A program made the translations under genes and the position numbers. This document shows, piece by piece, positions 9,329 through 17,387 of a stretch of 64,000 nt of DNA (its first letter is position 1; every line of letters begins with the position of its first letter). The notes under the pieces are model-generated. The model was not told the origin of the DNA. It ran no database searches and worked only from the letters and a program-made list of their open reading frames with translations. This stretch comes from SB25 sp029560875 (GTDB taxonomy: Bacteria; Bacteroidota; Bacteroidia; Bacteroidales; Tenuifilaceae): the NCBI GenBank assembly GCA_035388225.1, contig DAOOPM010000004.1, positions 109,800-173,799 of the forward strand, read 5' to 3'.

Positions 9329-9760
9329 ATGACTGATTTTGATAACGAAATACTCAACCTGCCATACAACCTTTACCGTTCTGCAATATCCATTCGGAGC
9401 GAGATAACCCGAAGGTTAACCGCTGAGTTTAAGGAAGATTTTACATCAGACTACTGGTATATTCTCAATACTATTATTGATAACGAACCAGTTTCGAGCG
9501 CTCATTTATCCGAAATTACTGGACGCGATAGGGCATCAATTTCACGAACTTTAGGCTGCATGGAACGGCTCAATTTAATCAGGAGAGTTGATAACCCTGC
9601 CAACAAACGGTCGGAGTTAATTCTATCAACTAAATTCGCCTTTGAATTCAAAGTTAAGGCAGAGGAGATAATTCGCGAGGTGGTATCATCAACCCTAAAA
9701 GACCTAAAACCAATTGAGTTGATGGAACTGAATAGGATGTTGAGCGTAATATCTATATAG
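9329..9760 (+). CDS. MarR family transcriptional regulator
   Basis: The ATG at 9329 is preferred over the TTG at 9305. The 143-residue product has the MarR winged-helix layout: dimer helices at both ends and a DNA-binding part with SSAHLSEITGRDRASISRTLGCMERLNLIRRVDNPANKRS, where the recognition helix and the wing (NPANKRS, normally DxRD/NKR) can be seen. It is divergent from the M1 aminopeptidase gene with only 90 bp between starts, so that gene is a plausible target along with itself. The ligand is unknown. Confidence 0.8.
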   Translation: MTDFDNEILNLPYNLYRSAISIRSEITRRLTAEFKEDFTSDYWYILNTIIDNEPVSSAHLSEITGRDRASISRTLGCMERLNLIRRVDNPANKRSELILSTKFAFEFKVKAEEIIREVVSSTLKDLKPIELMELNRMLSVISI

Positions 9761-9838
9761 TTATTAGGTGAATAGGTGAATAAGTAATTAAGATATTAAG
9801 TTAATTCTCCACAAAATTACTCAATCACTCATTGTCTC

Positions 9839-10053
9839 AATAACTCAATAACTCAATAACTCAATAACTCAATAACTCAATAACTCAATANNNNNNNNNN
9901 NNNNNNNNNNNNNNNNNNNNNNNNNNNNNNNNNNNNNNNNNNNNNNNNNNNNNNNNNNNNNNNNNNNNNNNNNNNNNNNNNNNNNNNNNNAATAACTCAA
10001 TAACTCAATAACTCAATAACTCAATAACTCAATAACTCAATAACTCAATAACT
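9839..10053. repeat. 8-bp microsatellite (AATAACTC)n with a sequencing gap inside
   Basis: Perfect tandem copies of AATAACTC run from 9839 to 9890 (6.5 copies) and from 9991 to 10053 (nearly 8 copies). The 100 N between them are the usual placeholder for an unknown length, so the true copy number is not known. Both flanks have the same unit and strand, so this is one array that the assembler could not close. Confidence 0.95.
9891..9990. other. assembly gap of 100 N
   Basis: Exactly 100 N inside the AATAACTC array. The round number indicates a scaffold gap of unestimated size. Confidence 0.98.
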
Positions 10054-10141
10054 TCCCCCATTAAACCTTCTCGCCTCCGCTTGGTCTTATCCAAAAATCA
10101 ACTAATTAGCAACAAAATTTTTCTGTGAACATTAAAGCAGC

Positions 10142-10149
10142 TACTTTTG
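10142..10149 (+). promoter_or_regulatory. candidate -7 element of the M3 peptidase gene
   Basis: TACTTTTG fits TAnnTTTG and sits 22 bp before the ATG at 10172. The expected -33 position holds only TTTT (10119-10122, spacer 19). Confidence 0.4.
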
Positions 10150-10171
10150 TTGCCTTTAAATATTATTCAAA

Positions 10172-12280
10172 ATGGTAAGAATAAGTAAAACAATTACAGC
10201 GATGATTATTGTACTTTCGGTAGTATCGTGCAATCAGGAGAAGCAGATTGAGAATCCTTTATTGGCAGAGTTTAACACTCCATTCCAAACTCCTCCGTTC
10301 GATAAAATTAAACACGAGCACTATGTGCCTGCTATTGACTCAGCAATTGCCGAGGCAAAGGGCGAAATCGACAGAATAATCAATAATTCAGAGGCACCAA
10401 CCTTTGAGAACACCATTGCAGCTCTGGATGCAAGCGGACGTAGATTAAGTATGGTTTCGAACATACTATTCAATTTGAATGGTGCTGAAACCGATTCAGT
10501 GCTTCAGCGAATTGTTCGTGAAGTATCTCCAAAGCTAACCGATTTTAGCAACGATGTAAGTTTAAATCCTCAACTATTTGAGCGAATTAAGATAGTTTGG
10601 AGTAAGCGCGATTCTATAAGTTTAACCGCAGAACAAAAAACATTGCTTGAGAGTTCTTATAAAGGTTTTGTTCGTAGCGGTGCAAATCTAAACGATGAGG
10701 ATAAGGAGAAATTCAGAGCAATTAGCAAGGAGTTGGCAGACCTAAGTCTTCAATTCAGCGAGAATTTATTGGCTGAAACCAATGCATACACTCTGCATAT
10801 TAAGGATGATAAGGATTTAGCTGGCCTACCTCAAAGTTTAATCGATGCCGCAGCGCTAACAGCAAAGGATAAGGGTATTGAAGGCTGGGCCTTTACTCTC
10901 GATTATCCAATGTATGGTCCATTTATGAAGTATGCTGAGAACCGCGAGCTAAGAATGGAACTGTACACTGCTTATGCTAATAGGTGTTTCAAAGGTAATG
11001 AGTTCGATAATCAGGAAATTGCCAAGAAAATTGCCAATCTTCGTCTTCAGCGTGCAAATATTTTAGGATACTCAAACTACGCAAACTTTGTTCTTGAGGA
11101 GCGCATGGCCAAAAGTTCCGACAATGTTAACAAATTTTTACAGCACTTAGTTGATGCTTCAATTCCTGCCACTAAACTTGAGGTTGAAGAACTTAGAAAG
11201 TTTGCAGCAGAACAGGGCTTTAAGGGTAATATTGAGCGTTGGGACTGGTCGTTCTACACTGAGAAACTTAAAATGAGCAAGTATAGTTACAACGAGGAGA
11301 ATGTTAAACCTTACTTCCAGCTCGAAAAAGTTATTGATGGAGTATTTATGCTTACCAATAAACTATACGGGTTAACATACAAGCCCAATGCGAGCATTCC
11401 TGTTTATCATGCCGATGTTAAGGCTTACGAGGTTTACGATGAGTCTGGTAAACTCATATCGATTCTTTACCTTGATTTCTTCCCACGTGCAGGCAAGAGT
11501 GGTGGTGCTTGGATGACTTCTTTCCGTTCTCAATACAAAGAGGCTGGTGTTGATGTTCGTCCATTTGTTTCAATTGTAACTAATTTCACCAAACCAACTG
11601 AAAAAGACCCATCATTGTTAACTTTTGATGAGTTTACAACATTCCTTCACGAATTTGGACACGCATTGCACGGAATGCTTACCGAGTGTACTTACTCTTC
11701 GTTAAGCGGAACTAGTGTTTATCGCGATTTTGTTGAGTTACCTTCGCAAATTCTTGAGAATTGGGCAACACAAAAGGAGTACCTAGATTTATTTGCGGTT
11801 CACTACAAAACTGGCGAAAAAATGCCACAGGAATTAATTCAAAAGATTATTGATAGCCAAAACTTCCAGGCAGGATACTTCTCATTGCGTCAGTTAGGAT
11901 TTGGAATTCTCGATATGAACTGGCACAGTATCGAAAAACCAGTAACAGTTTCTGTGGATGAGTTCGAGAAGAAATCGATTGGTAAGTTTGATGTTCTTCC
12001 TTCGGTTAAAGGAACTAATATGAGCGTTGGTTTTGGCCATATATTTGAAGGAGGCTATGCCGCTGGTTACTATAGCTATAAATGGGCAGAAGTACTAGAT
12101 GCAGATGCTTTTGAAGTATTCAAGCAACATGGAATTTTCGATAAGGCAACTGCAAAATCGTTCCGCGACAATATCCTTTCAAAAGGTGGTAGCGAGCATC
12201 CAATGGAGCTTTACAAACGTTTCCGTGGTCAGGAACCAACTATTGATGCTTTACTAATCCGTAGTGGGTTGAAGAAGTAA
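10172..12280 (+). CDS. dcp: M3 family peptidyl-dipeptidase (Dcp-like), lipoprotein
   Basis: A 702-residue zinc metallopeptidase. The signal sequence MVRISKTITAMIIVLSVVSCNQ ends in a lipobox Cys, so it is probably anchored in the periplasm. The M3 motif FLHEFGHALHGML is at about residues 492-504 (HExxH), followed by the downstream Glu region. The C-terminal motif FGHIFEGGYAAGYYSYKWAEVLDADAF is typical of Dcp/oligopeptidase A, which contact the peptide through Tyr residues. It should release C-terminal dipeptides from oligopeptides. Length is normal for the family. Monocistronic, with a terminator shared with the converging gene. Confidence 0.9.
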   Translation: MVRISKTITAMIIVLSVVSCNQEKQIENPLLAEFNTPFQTPPFDKIKHEHYVPAIDSAIAEAKGEIDRIINNSEAPTFENTIAALDASGRRLSMVSNILFNLNGAETDSVLQRIVREVSPKLTDFSNDVSLNPQLFERIKIVWSKRDSISLTAEQKTLLESSYKGFVRSGANLNDEDKEKFRAISKELADLSLQFSENLLAETNAYTLHIKDDKDLAGLPQSLIDAAALTAKDKGIEGWAFTLDYPMYGPFMKYAENRELRMELYTAYANRCFKGNEFDNQEIAKKIANLRLQRANILGYSNYANFVLEERMAKSSDNVNKFLQHLVDASIPATKLEVEELRKFAAEQGFKGNIERWDWSFYTEKLKMSKYSYNEENVKPYFQLEKVIDGVFMLTNKLYGLTYKPNASIPVYHADVKAYEVYDESGKLISILYLDFFPRAGKSGGAWMTSFRSQYKEAGVDVRPFVSIVTNFTKPTEKDPSLLTFDEFTTFLHEFGHALHGMLTECTYSSLSGTSVYRDFVELPSQILENWATQKEYLDLFAVHYKTGEKMPQELIQKIIDSQNFQAGYFSLRQLGFGILDMNWHSIEKPVTVSVDEFEKKSIGKFDVLPSVKGTNMSVGFGHIFEGGYAAGYYSYKWAEVLDADAFEVFKQHGIFDKATAKSFRDNILSKGGSEHPMELYKRFRGQEPTIDALLIRSGLKK

Positions 12281-12301
12281 TCCGATACATCTATACATAA
12301 T

Positions 12302-12328
12302 AAAGAAGGGGCTTTTTGCCCCTTTCTT
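12302..12328. terminator. terminator between the converging M3 peptidase and barrel genes
   Basis: Stem AAGGGGC / GCCCCTT with a five-T loop, extended by A/T pairs on both sides, lying 22 bp after the peptidase stop and 30 bp after the converging gene's stop. It can serve both strands. Confidence 0.75.
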
Positions 12329-12358
12329 CGTTCAATATATTAGTTCAGATTGAAGCTT

Positions 12359-12988
12359 TTAAGGGAAAAACGGACTTCCAAAACTATTAAAAGTATTTGG
12401 GTACTGAGCGTTTACAAAGTTAAAGCTGGCTCCAATACTAGTTTTATTGCTAATTTTATAGTTAAAACCAACGCCATACATTTGACTATTGTAACTTCCA
12501 AAGGTATTCATAAAGGGAGAGTAGAATGATTGATTTTGCGATACAGAGCCCATTGCGTAAACGCTAAATTTATTGGTGAAATTATACTGAGTATATGCCC
12601 AGGCTTGGTATGGATTAGCAGATGTTTGAATTTGGTTCTGACCCAGTTCGCTGGGTGTGTTCATCCCGTGGAATCCATTTCTCGATAATGAAACACCCGC
12701 AATTACTTGTAATTTTTGATTTGGAGAGTATGAGATGCTTGGTGCAACATAGGAATTTGACATTCCCATACCATTTCCCATAAATGAATAACCTGTACCT
12801 AAAGATAGTCCGTAGTTTACACCGGGCTTAATTAATCCAAATGGAGTTATAACCGCAGTAGAATCGTATGTTTGTTCTTGGTTAAATCCAGGGTTGTAGA
12901 TTTTATGCAAATCCTGAACTAATTGAGCGTTTGTAACAGAAAAACCAAAGCCCAAAATGATAGATAGTAAAAAGATTTTTTTAACCAT
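12359..12988 (-). CDS. small outer-membrane beta-barrel protein of unknown function
   Basis: A 209-residue protein with a signal peptide (about residues 1-21, ending TNAQ). The mature part consists of short amphipathic strands rich in Gly, Asn, Ser and aromatic residues (for example YGLSLGTGYSFMGNG, QMYGVGFNYKISNKTSIGASF), which suggests an eight-strand barrel. I do not recognise a named family. It ends in FFP rather than a canonical aromatic last strand. Followed by the SIR2 gene on the same strand upstream, separated by about 115 bp, so probably transcribed separately. Confidence 0.65.
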   Translation of the reverse strand: MVKKIFLLSIILGFGFSVTNAQLVQDLHKIYNPGFNQEQTYDSTAVITPFGLIKPGVNYGLSLGTGYSFMGNGMGMSNSYVAPSISYSPNQKLQVIAGVSLSRNGFHGMNTPSELGQNQIQTSANPYQAWAYTQYNFTNKFSVYAMGSVSQNQSFYSPFMNTFGSYNSQMYGVGFNYKISNKTSIGASFNFVNAQYPNTFNSFGSPFFP

Positions 12989-13103
12989 AGCAATATCATT
13001 TAATACCCAAAAATAGCAATCGATAAATTAAAACGCAACACTTTATCTTTTATTACTAACGTTTTTAACAGTATTTAGTTCGCTATCAATATAAAAGTTG
13101 TGG

Positions 13104-14282
13104 TCAATCTATAACTTGTAGTTCATCAATTTTTTTTAGATTCAGCAATTCTATAGATTCCTTATATTCAAATGGAAAACTTAAAGATGGATTAATATTA
13201 ATAAGTTTAACAATTTTACCCTTTGAAAGAGATGATTTTATCTGAGAGTTTATATGCTTGTCTGAGTATGAATAACCAATAATGAGCAATGTGTCTGCTA
13301 ATAATATTCTCTTTTTTAATTCATTATACAAGGTTTTATACATATTGTCAGTTTCGATAAGTTTCTTTTTGTTTGTACCAGTTATAAACTGAGGAGTTAT
13401 GTTCCAGTGAAACTTTTGAACTATTTGTCCATTTTTAGTATTTATTCTAATTGGTGATTGTTTTTCATAATAATCATGTGTTTTAAAATATATATATTCT
13501 CCAGTAGGATACATAATTGAACCATCTTCTTTTACAAATATGTACTTATACAAATCTATACTGCCGTGAATCTTTATAATATTTGTTGAATCAAATTCTC
13601 CATTGAAGCATTTGATTTTTTTGCTTTCATTTGATTGAAGACAACTGCCATCTGTTGAAAAGCCATCTGAATATTTAATATTGTTACTTTCAAATAATGC
13701 CTCTAGCAAACAATCATGATTCAGAGTAAAAATATCTTTATGTTCGAAATAACTTATGTATGAAATAAATTGATTATATGATGAACTAAAATCTGAGAAC
13801 GATTTTCTCCAAAAAAGTAAATCACCGATTAAATAGTTAATCATATTATATATCTGATTTAATTGAGGATTAAAGAAATCATTTATGTATGTTTCATAAA
13901 GCCGAATATCTTTATTAATAATATAATCTTCTTCAAATTTTTTATAGGCTTGATTGCTTATCTTTATTATTATTTCTCTTTCATTTAGATTGTCTATTAC
14001 AAATTGATAAAATTCTTCGTAGTTATTAAACTCTTTATTTTTTTTAATAAACTCCAAAACTAATTCGTTTAGAATATAGCCGTAAATAATTCTATCAAAC
14101 CTTAGACTTCCATTATTTCTATCCGTATCATTTGCTAAATCATACCACTTCCATTCATCTGAAGTAAAATGTAGTAGTTTCTTTTTGTTGTCTTGTGTGA
14201 AATAAGAATTTATATCTTTTGCAAGGGGAAGTCCTGCATTGAAGGAAAAGCCAGAACCAAGTATTATTGCAATTCTATTCAT
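13104..14282 (-). CDS. stand-alone SIR2-like domain protein (possible NAD-consuming effector)
   Basis: A 392-residue protein with SIR2/TIR-associated-type Rossmann motifs: ILGSGFSFNAGLPLA (residues 7-21, nucleotide-binding loop), TLNHD (186-190), IHGSID (238-243) and IIGYSYSDKHINSQI (334-348). Asn188 and His239 are in the positions of the catalytic Asn and His of bacterial SIR2 NAD hydrolases. The four-Cys zinc site of deacetylase sirtuins is absent. A helix-rich insert of about 130 residues (55-185) separates the first two motifs. The gene is far more AT-rich than its neighbours (13 G/C in 60 bases at 13861-13920, against 32 in 60 at 15481-15540 in the relA gene), which suggests transfer. 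SIR2 domains of this kind occur in anti-phage systems, but no partner gene is adjacent. Alternative: an enzyme unrelated to defence. Confidence 0.8.
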   Translation of the reverse strand: MNRIAIILGSGFSFNAGLPLAKDINSYFTQDNKKKLLHFTSDEWKWYDLANDTDRNNGSLRFDRIIYGYILNELVLEFIKKNKEFNNYEEFYQFVIDNLNEREIIIKISNQAYKKFEEDYIINKDIRLYETYINDFFNPQLNQIYNMINYLIGDLLFWRKSFSDFSSSYNQFISYISYFEHKDIFTLNHDCLLEALFESNNIKYSDGFSTDGSCLQSNESKKIKCFNGEFDSTNIIKIHGSIDLYKYIFVKEDGSIMYPTGEYIYFKTHDYYEKQSPIRINTKNGQIVQKFHWNITPQFITGTNKKKLIETDNMYKTLYNELKKRILLADTLLIIGYSYSDKHINSQIKSSLSKGKIVKLININPSLSFPFEYKESIELLNLKKIDELQVID

Positions 14283-14340
14283 TTAATATGTTTTCTTATA
14301 TGCTTGACGGTTTTTATGTTTTTTTAGTCAACCCATAGTT

Positions 14341-16524
14341 CTATTTCACTCTCACAGCCCTATGCACTCCTTGAACCTTGCCTAATCTGTATAGCAACAT
14401 CTCCAAATGCTTTGTATCCTCCACGTAGAGCTGAATAACTCCCTCGAAAAGGCCATTTTTAGAGTTGATTGCAAGATTGCGCATATTTACTTTCAAATCC
14501 TTACTTATAACCTCCGATATCCTGTTTAGAATTCCAAGTTCATCGGCTCCAGTAATTTTTATTGTGGACTGGAATGCTCCGGCCTTTGACGTTCCTTTCC
14601 ATTTTGCTTTTACAATTCTATACCCCCAGCGGTTGTGCAACTGATTTGCGTTTGGACAACTTGTGCGATGTATCTTTATCCCTTCGCTAACCGTTACAAA
14701 ACCAAAAACATCGTCGCCGAATATTGGATTACAGCACTTTGCAAGTTTATAATCGATATTAACCAACTTTTCATCGATAATCAAAAAGTCGGTGCTGGCT
14801 TGTTCTTTCTCTGCTTCAACTTTTTGTGTTCCAACTTTTGAAATATCAGTTGTTTCTAAAGTTTCGGTAGCGATAATGCTCTTTAGTGCCGATGGGTCAA
14901 TTTTGCCCTCGGCAACCCTGATAAATATATCTGTAGGCTTCTTGAGTTTTAGGTGCTTGTTGATTTTCGATAGCGCCTCGTCGGCATCATCAATTTTCCA
15001 ATTCTTAAAGCGACGGAATAGAATCTCTTTTCCCTCAGCAATTTCCTTATTCTCGGCATCCCTCAGTTCTTGTTTAATCCTTGTTTTTGCTTTGGATGTA
15101 ACTACAATTGAGAGCCAGTCCTTTTTGGGACTCTGTTTCTTTGAGGTGATAATCTCAATAACATCGCCATTTTGTAGTGTTTGCTTAATTGTAACATTTT
15201 TACCGTTTACAATAGCACCAGTACATTGGGCTCCAATGGCAGAGTGGATATCGAAAGCAAAATCGAGCACTGTTGATTTTGCTGGTAGTTTACGAATATC
15301 GCCTTTTGGTGTAAATACGTAAATATCTGAGGCCTGAATGTCTACATCCAATTTATCCACATGCTCCTCTGGCGAAGTCTCTGCCGATTCTAATACTTCT
15401 CTAACACGTAATACCCATTCATCAACTCCCTGTTCCTGCCGGATTCCCTTGTATTTCCAGTGTGCGGCAAGTCCTTTCTCCGCAATTTCGTCCATTCGGG
15501 TTGTGCGGATTTGTACCTCAACCCATTTATCCTCGGGGCCAAGAACGGTTGTGTGTAACGATTCGTACCCAGAACTTTTTGGTACAGATATCCAATCCCT
15601 TAACCTTTCGGTGTTTGGGGTGTACTTATCGGTTATAATGGAGTAAACCTGCCAGCAATCAGATTTCTCCGATTCGGGCCTTGAGTTTAGGATAACTCTG
15701 ATGGCAAATATGTCGTGAACATCTTCAAAATCAACTTGCTGGCTCTGCATTTTTCGGAATATGGAGTAAACAGATTTTGTACGTCCCTTTATTTCAAATT
15801 CATATCCGCGTTTTTTTATCTCCTCCTCAATTGGCCCAATAAACTCTTTGATAAATTTATTCCTAGTGGCAGTGGTCTCCTTTAATTTCTTGATAATATG
15901 CTTGTACTCCTTGGAGTGGATAAATTTCATTGACAAATCCTCCATTTCCGACTTAACTCTATACAGCCCTAGTCTGTGAGCCAAAGGAGCATACAAATGG
16001 AATGTTTCCCACGACCGTTTTATCTGAATGTCGTTGCTGGAATAACTCAACGAACGCATTGTTTCTAGCCTATCGGCTAGTTTAATAAGTATTACGCGAG
16101 CATCGCTGGATAAACTGATGATAAGTTGACGGAAATTCTCCGATTGCGCTTTTGGGTTTTTAAGGTCGAGTCCCGATATACGTGTGAAGCCTTCAACAAT
16201 ATTGGCAACTTTGGCGCCAAATCGTTTCTCAATCTCAATTTTGGTAAGTTGATTTCGTTCAATCGATTCATGAAGCAGTGCCGCGATTACCGACGAGGTT
16301 CCCAGTCCAATTTCATCAACACAAATTCTGGCAACATCGGTTAAGTGTATTATGTAAGGATTACTAGAATCGCTTTTAACCTCACTATTTATCTCGGAGG
16401 AGAGTTTAAAAGCGTCTCTAATTAGCTTTTGATTCTCCTTGGTAACAACATTCTTTACAGACTTTAATAAAGCCCTATATCGATTTAAAACTAATCTTTT
16501 GTCTTTTTCTGAATACTGTTGCAT
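14341..16524 (-). CDS. relA: RelA/SpoT family (p)ppGpp synthetase with a degenerate hydrolase domain
   Basis: A 727-residue protein with the full long-RSH order: HD domain (about 40-200), synthetase (about 240-350), TGS (about 400-465), and C-terminal ACT (about 655-727). The synthetase looks intact: GRTKSVYSIFRKM, DIFAIRV, RLRD at 307-310 (the basic RxKD-type motif) and EVQIR. The hydrolase site has lost key residues: the HD pair is H85-E86, the following ED is E89-R90, and the usual ADRLHNMR reads ADRLETMR (151-157). It is therefore probably a synthetase responding to starvation through the ribosome, with another SpoT elsewhere in the genome. Bacteroidota commonly encode two such proteins. 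No partner gene is adjacent. Confidence 0.9.
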   Translation of the reverse strand: MQQYSEKDKRLVLNRYRALLKSVKNVVTKENQKLIRDAFKLSSEINSEVKSDSSNPYIIHLTDVARICVDEIGLGTSSVIAALLHESIERNQLTKIEIEKRFGAKVANIVEGFTRISGLDLKNPKAQSENFRQLIISLSSDARVILIKLADRLETMRSLSYSSNDIQIKRSWETFHLYAPLAHRLGLYRVKSEMEDLSMKFIHSKEYKHIIKKLKETTATRNKFIKEFIGPIEEEIKKRGYEFEIKGRTKSVYSIFRKMQSQQVDFEDVHDIFAIRVILNSRPESEKSDCWQVYSIITDKYTPNTERLRDWISVPKSSGYESLHTTVLGPEDKWVEVQIRTTRMDEIAEKGLAAHWKYKGIRQEQGVDEWVLRVREVLESAETSPEEHVDKLDVDIQASDIYVFTPKGDIRKLPAKSTVLDFAFDIHSAIGAQCTGAIVNGKNVTIKQTLQNGDVIEIITSKKQSPKKDWLSIVVTSKAKTRIKQELRDAENKEIAEGKEILFRRFKNWKIDDADEALSKINKHLKLKKPTDIFIRVAEGKIDPSALKSIIATETLETTDISKVGTQKVEAEKEQASTDFLIIDEKLVNIDYKLAKCCNPIFGDDVFGFVTVSEGIKIHRTSCPNANQLHNRWGYRIVKAKWKGTSKAGAFQSTIKITGADELGILNRISEVISKDLKVNMRNLAINSKNGLFEGVIQLYVEDTKHLEMLLYRLGKVQGVHRAVRVK

Positions 16525-16586
16525 TGCCTTGTGTGTTTTGGTAAATATAAAGATTTTTTTAAATGATAATATTTTGGATGGTTCTT

Positions 16587-16619
16587 ACCCCCTCAAGGGT
16601 TCAAAACCCTTGAGGGGGT
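16587..16619. repeat. REP-like hairpin, copy 1 (downstream of the transposase gene)
   Basis: A perfect 15-bp inverted repeat, ACCCCCTCAAGGGTT / AACCCTTGAGGGGGT, with a 3-nt loop. It lies 4 bp after the stop of the REP-associated transposase gene on the minus strand. Nearly identical to the hairpin at 17253-17285 at the other end of that gene. It could also act as a terminator, but no T-run follows. Confidence 0.85.
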
Positions 16620-16622
16620 GTT

Positions 16623-17222
16623 CTATTCAATATAAATTTCTGAATCAGAAGAATCAATTTCAATATTATTGCTAAAGATGAAGTTTTCTCTATTTTCAAA
16701 CCATTTCATTACCAAATCCCTATTCATCCGAGTTGGTTTATCAGATAAGATTGTATTGTACGATGACCATTTGTAATTCCTAAAATTATCAGTGAATTTG
16801 TGTCTTTGTGGATTTTGGTGGATATATATAACAAGATTTCTGAAATAGGATTCGGACTTTATCAGTTTACGTTTAAATGGATGTTGAAACAGCGAACCTG
16901 TTCTTCCTATCGATTTATTTATTGCTTGCGCGTATGCATTGAAAAAATCAGAAAAGTAGGAGTAGAGCATTTTGTTATTGCTGTAAGAATTGTTTGGATA
17001 TTTATCCATAATTTCATTTTGTTCTTTAATTCTGATTAGTAAATGAAAATGATTCTTTAGCAAAACCCAAGCATAGGTTTCAGAGATTGGTTCAATATGC
17101 TTCTCGTATAGTCTTATAAAATGTAAATAGTTGTCATCATTGTAGAATATGTTAGAACCGTTAATTCCTTTGTTGAAAATGTGATAGTAATTTCCGTATT
17201 CTATTGGAACTTGAGGATTCAT
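16623..17222 (-). CDS. REP-associated tyrosine transposase (RAYT, IS200/IS605-like Y1 family)
   Basis: A 199-residue HUH endonuclease. The HUH motif is NHFHLLI (H58, H60), and the expected catalytic Tyr lies in YIHQNPQRH (Y133; Y126 is an alternative). The later NYKWSSY motif is also typical of RAYT proteins. Such enzymes cut and join single-stranded DNA at REP palindromes and are usually single-copy and domesticated rather than mobile. The gene is bracketed by two almost identical palindromes (16587-16619 and 17253-17285), which is the layout expected of a RAYT with its cognate REP sequences. The full-length frame is undamaged. Confidence 0.88.
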   Translation of the reverse strand: MNPQVPIEYGNYYHIFNKGINGSNIFYNDDNYLHFIRLYEKHIEPISETYAWVLLKNHFHLLIRIKEQNEIMDKYPNNSYSNNKMLYSYFSDFFNAYAQAINKSIGRTGSLFQHPFKRKLIKSESYFRNLVIYIHQNPQRHKFTDNFRNYKWSSYNTILSDKPTRMNRDLVMKWFENRENFIFSNNIEIDSSDSEIYIE

Positions 17223-17252
17223 ATGGTTTATAATGAATGTTTTGGAATTATT

Positions 17253-17285
17253 ACCCCCTCAAGGGGTTTAAACCCTTGAGGGGGT
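17253..17285. repeat. REP-like hairpin, copy 2 (upstream of the transposase gene)
   Basis: Inverted repeat ACCCCCTCAAGGGG...CCCTTGAGGGGGT with a TTTAAA centre and one unpaired G. The outer 13 bp of each arm match copy 1 exactly; the centres differ (GTTTAAAC here, GTTCAAAAC there). It begins 31 bp upstream of the transposase start and about 100 bp before ligA. Confidence 0.85.
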
Positions 17286-17387
17286 TGAGTAAAATTAGCA
17301 AATTTGTTTAATAATATCAAAGTACCTAAACCTAATATAGATACCTATTTATCCTCTATTTTAATATATTTACAGAAAAATATACTT

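Larger units (their letters stand above)
9761..10171. other. 411-bp non-coding stretch: low-complexity lead-in, microsatellite, assembly gap, leader of the M3 peptidase gene
   Basis: No gene is visible. After the MarR stop come about 70 bp of A/T/G-rich imperfect repeats of the GTTATTAGGTGAATA kind, then the 8-bp tandem array interrupted by 100 N, then about 115 bp up to the next start with a candidate -7 element at 10142-10149. Confidence 0.7.

Noticed and set aside
9839..10053. CRISPR array
   Set aside because: The units are 8 bp with no spacers, so it is a microsatellite, not a CRISPR.
13104..14282. Classical sirtuin deacetylase
   Set aside because: The four-Cys zinc site and the GAGxS...NID/HG spacing of deacetylases are not present; the motif set is of the SIR2-like NADase kind.
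14792..15322. 176-residue frame on the plus strand inside relA
   Set aside because: It overlaps fully conserved relA coding sequence on the other strand and shows no recognisable domain.
16623..17222. Complete mobile insertion sequence
   Set aside because: The hairpins are palindromes rather than terminal inverted repeats, and no target-site duplication is visible; the REP-associated type fits better.
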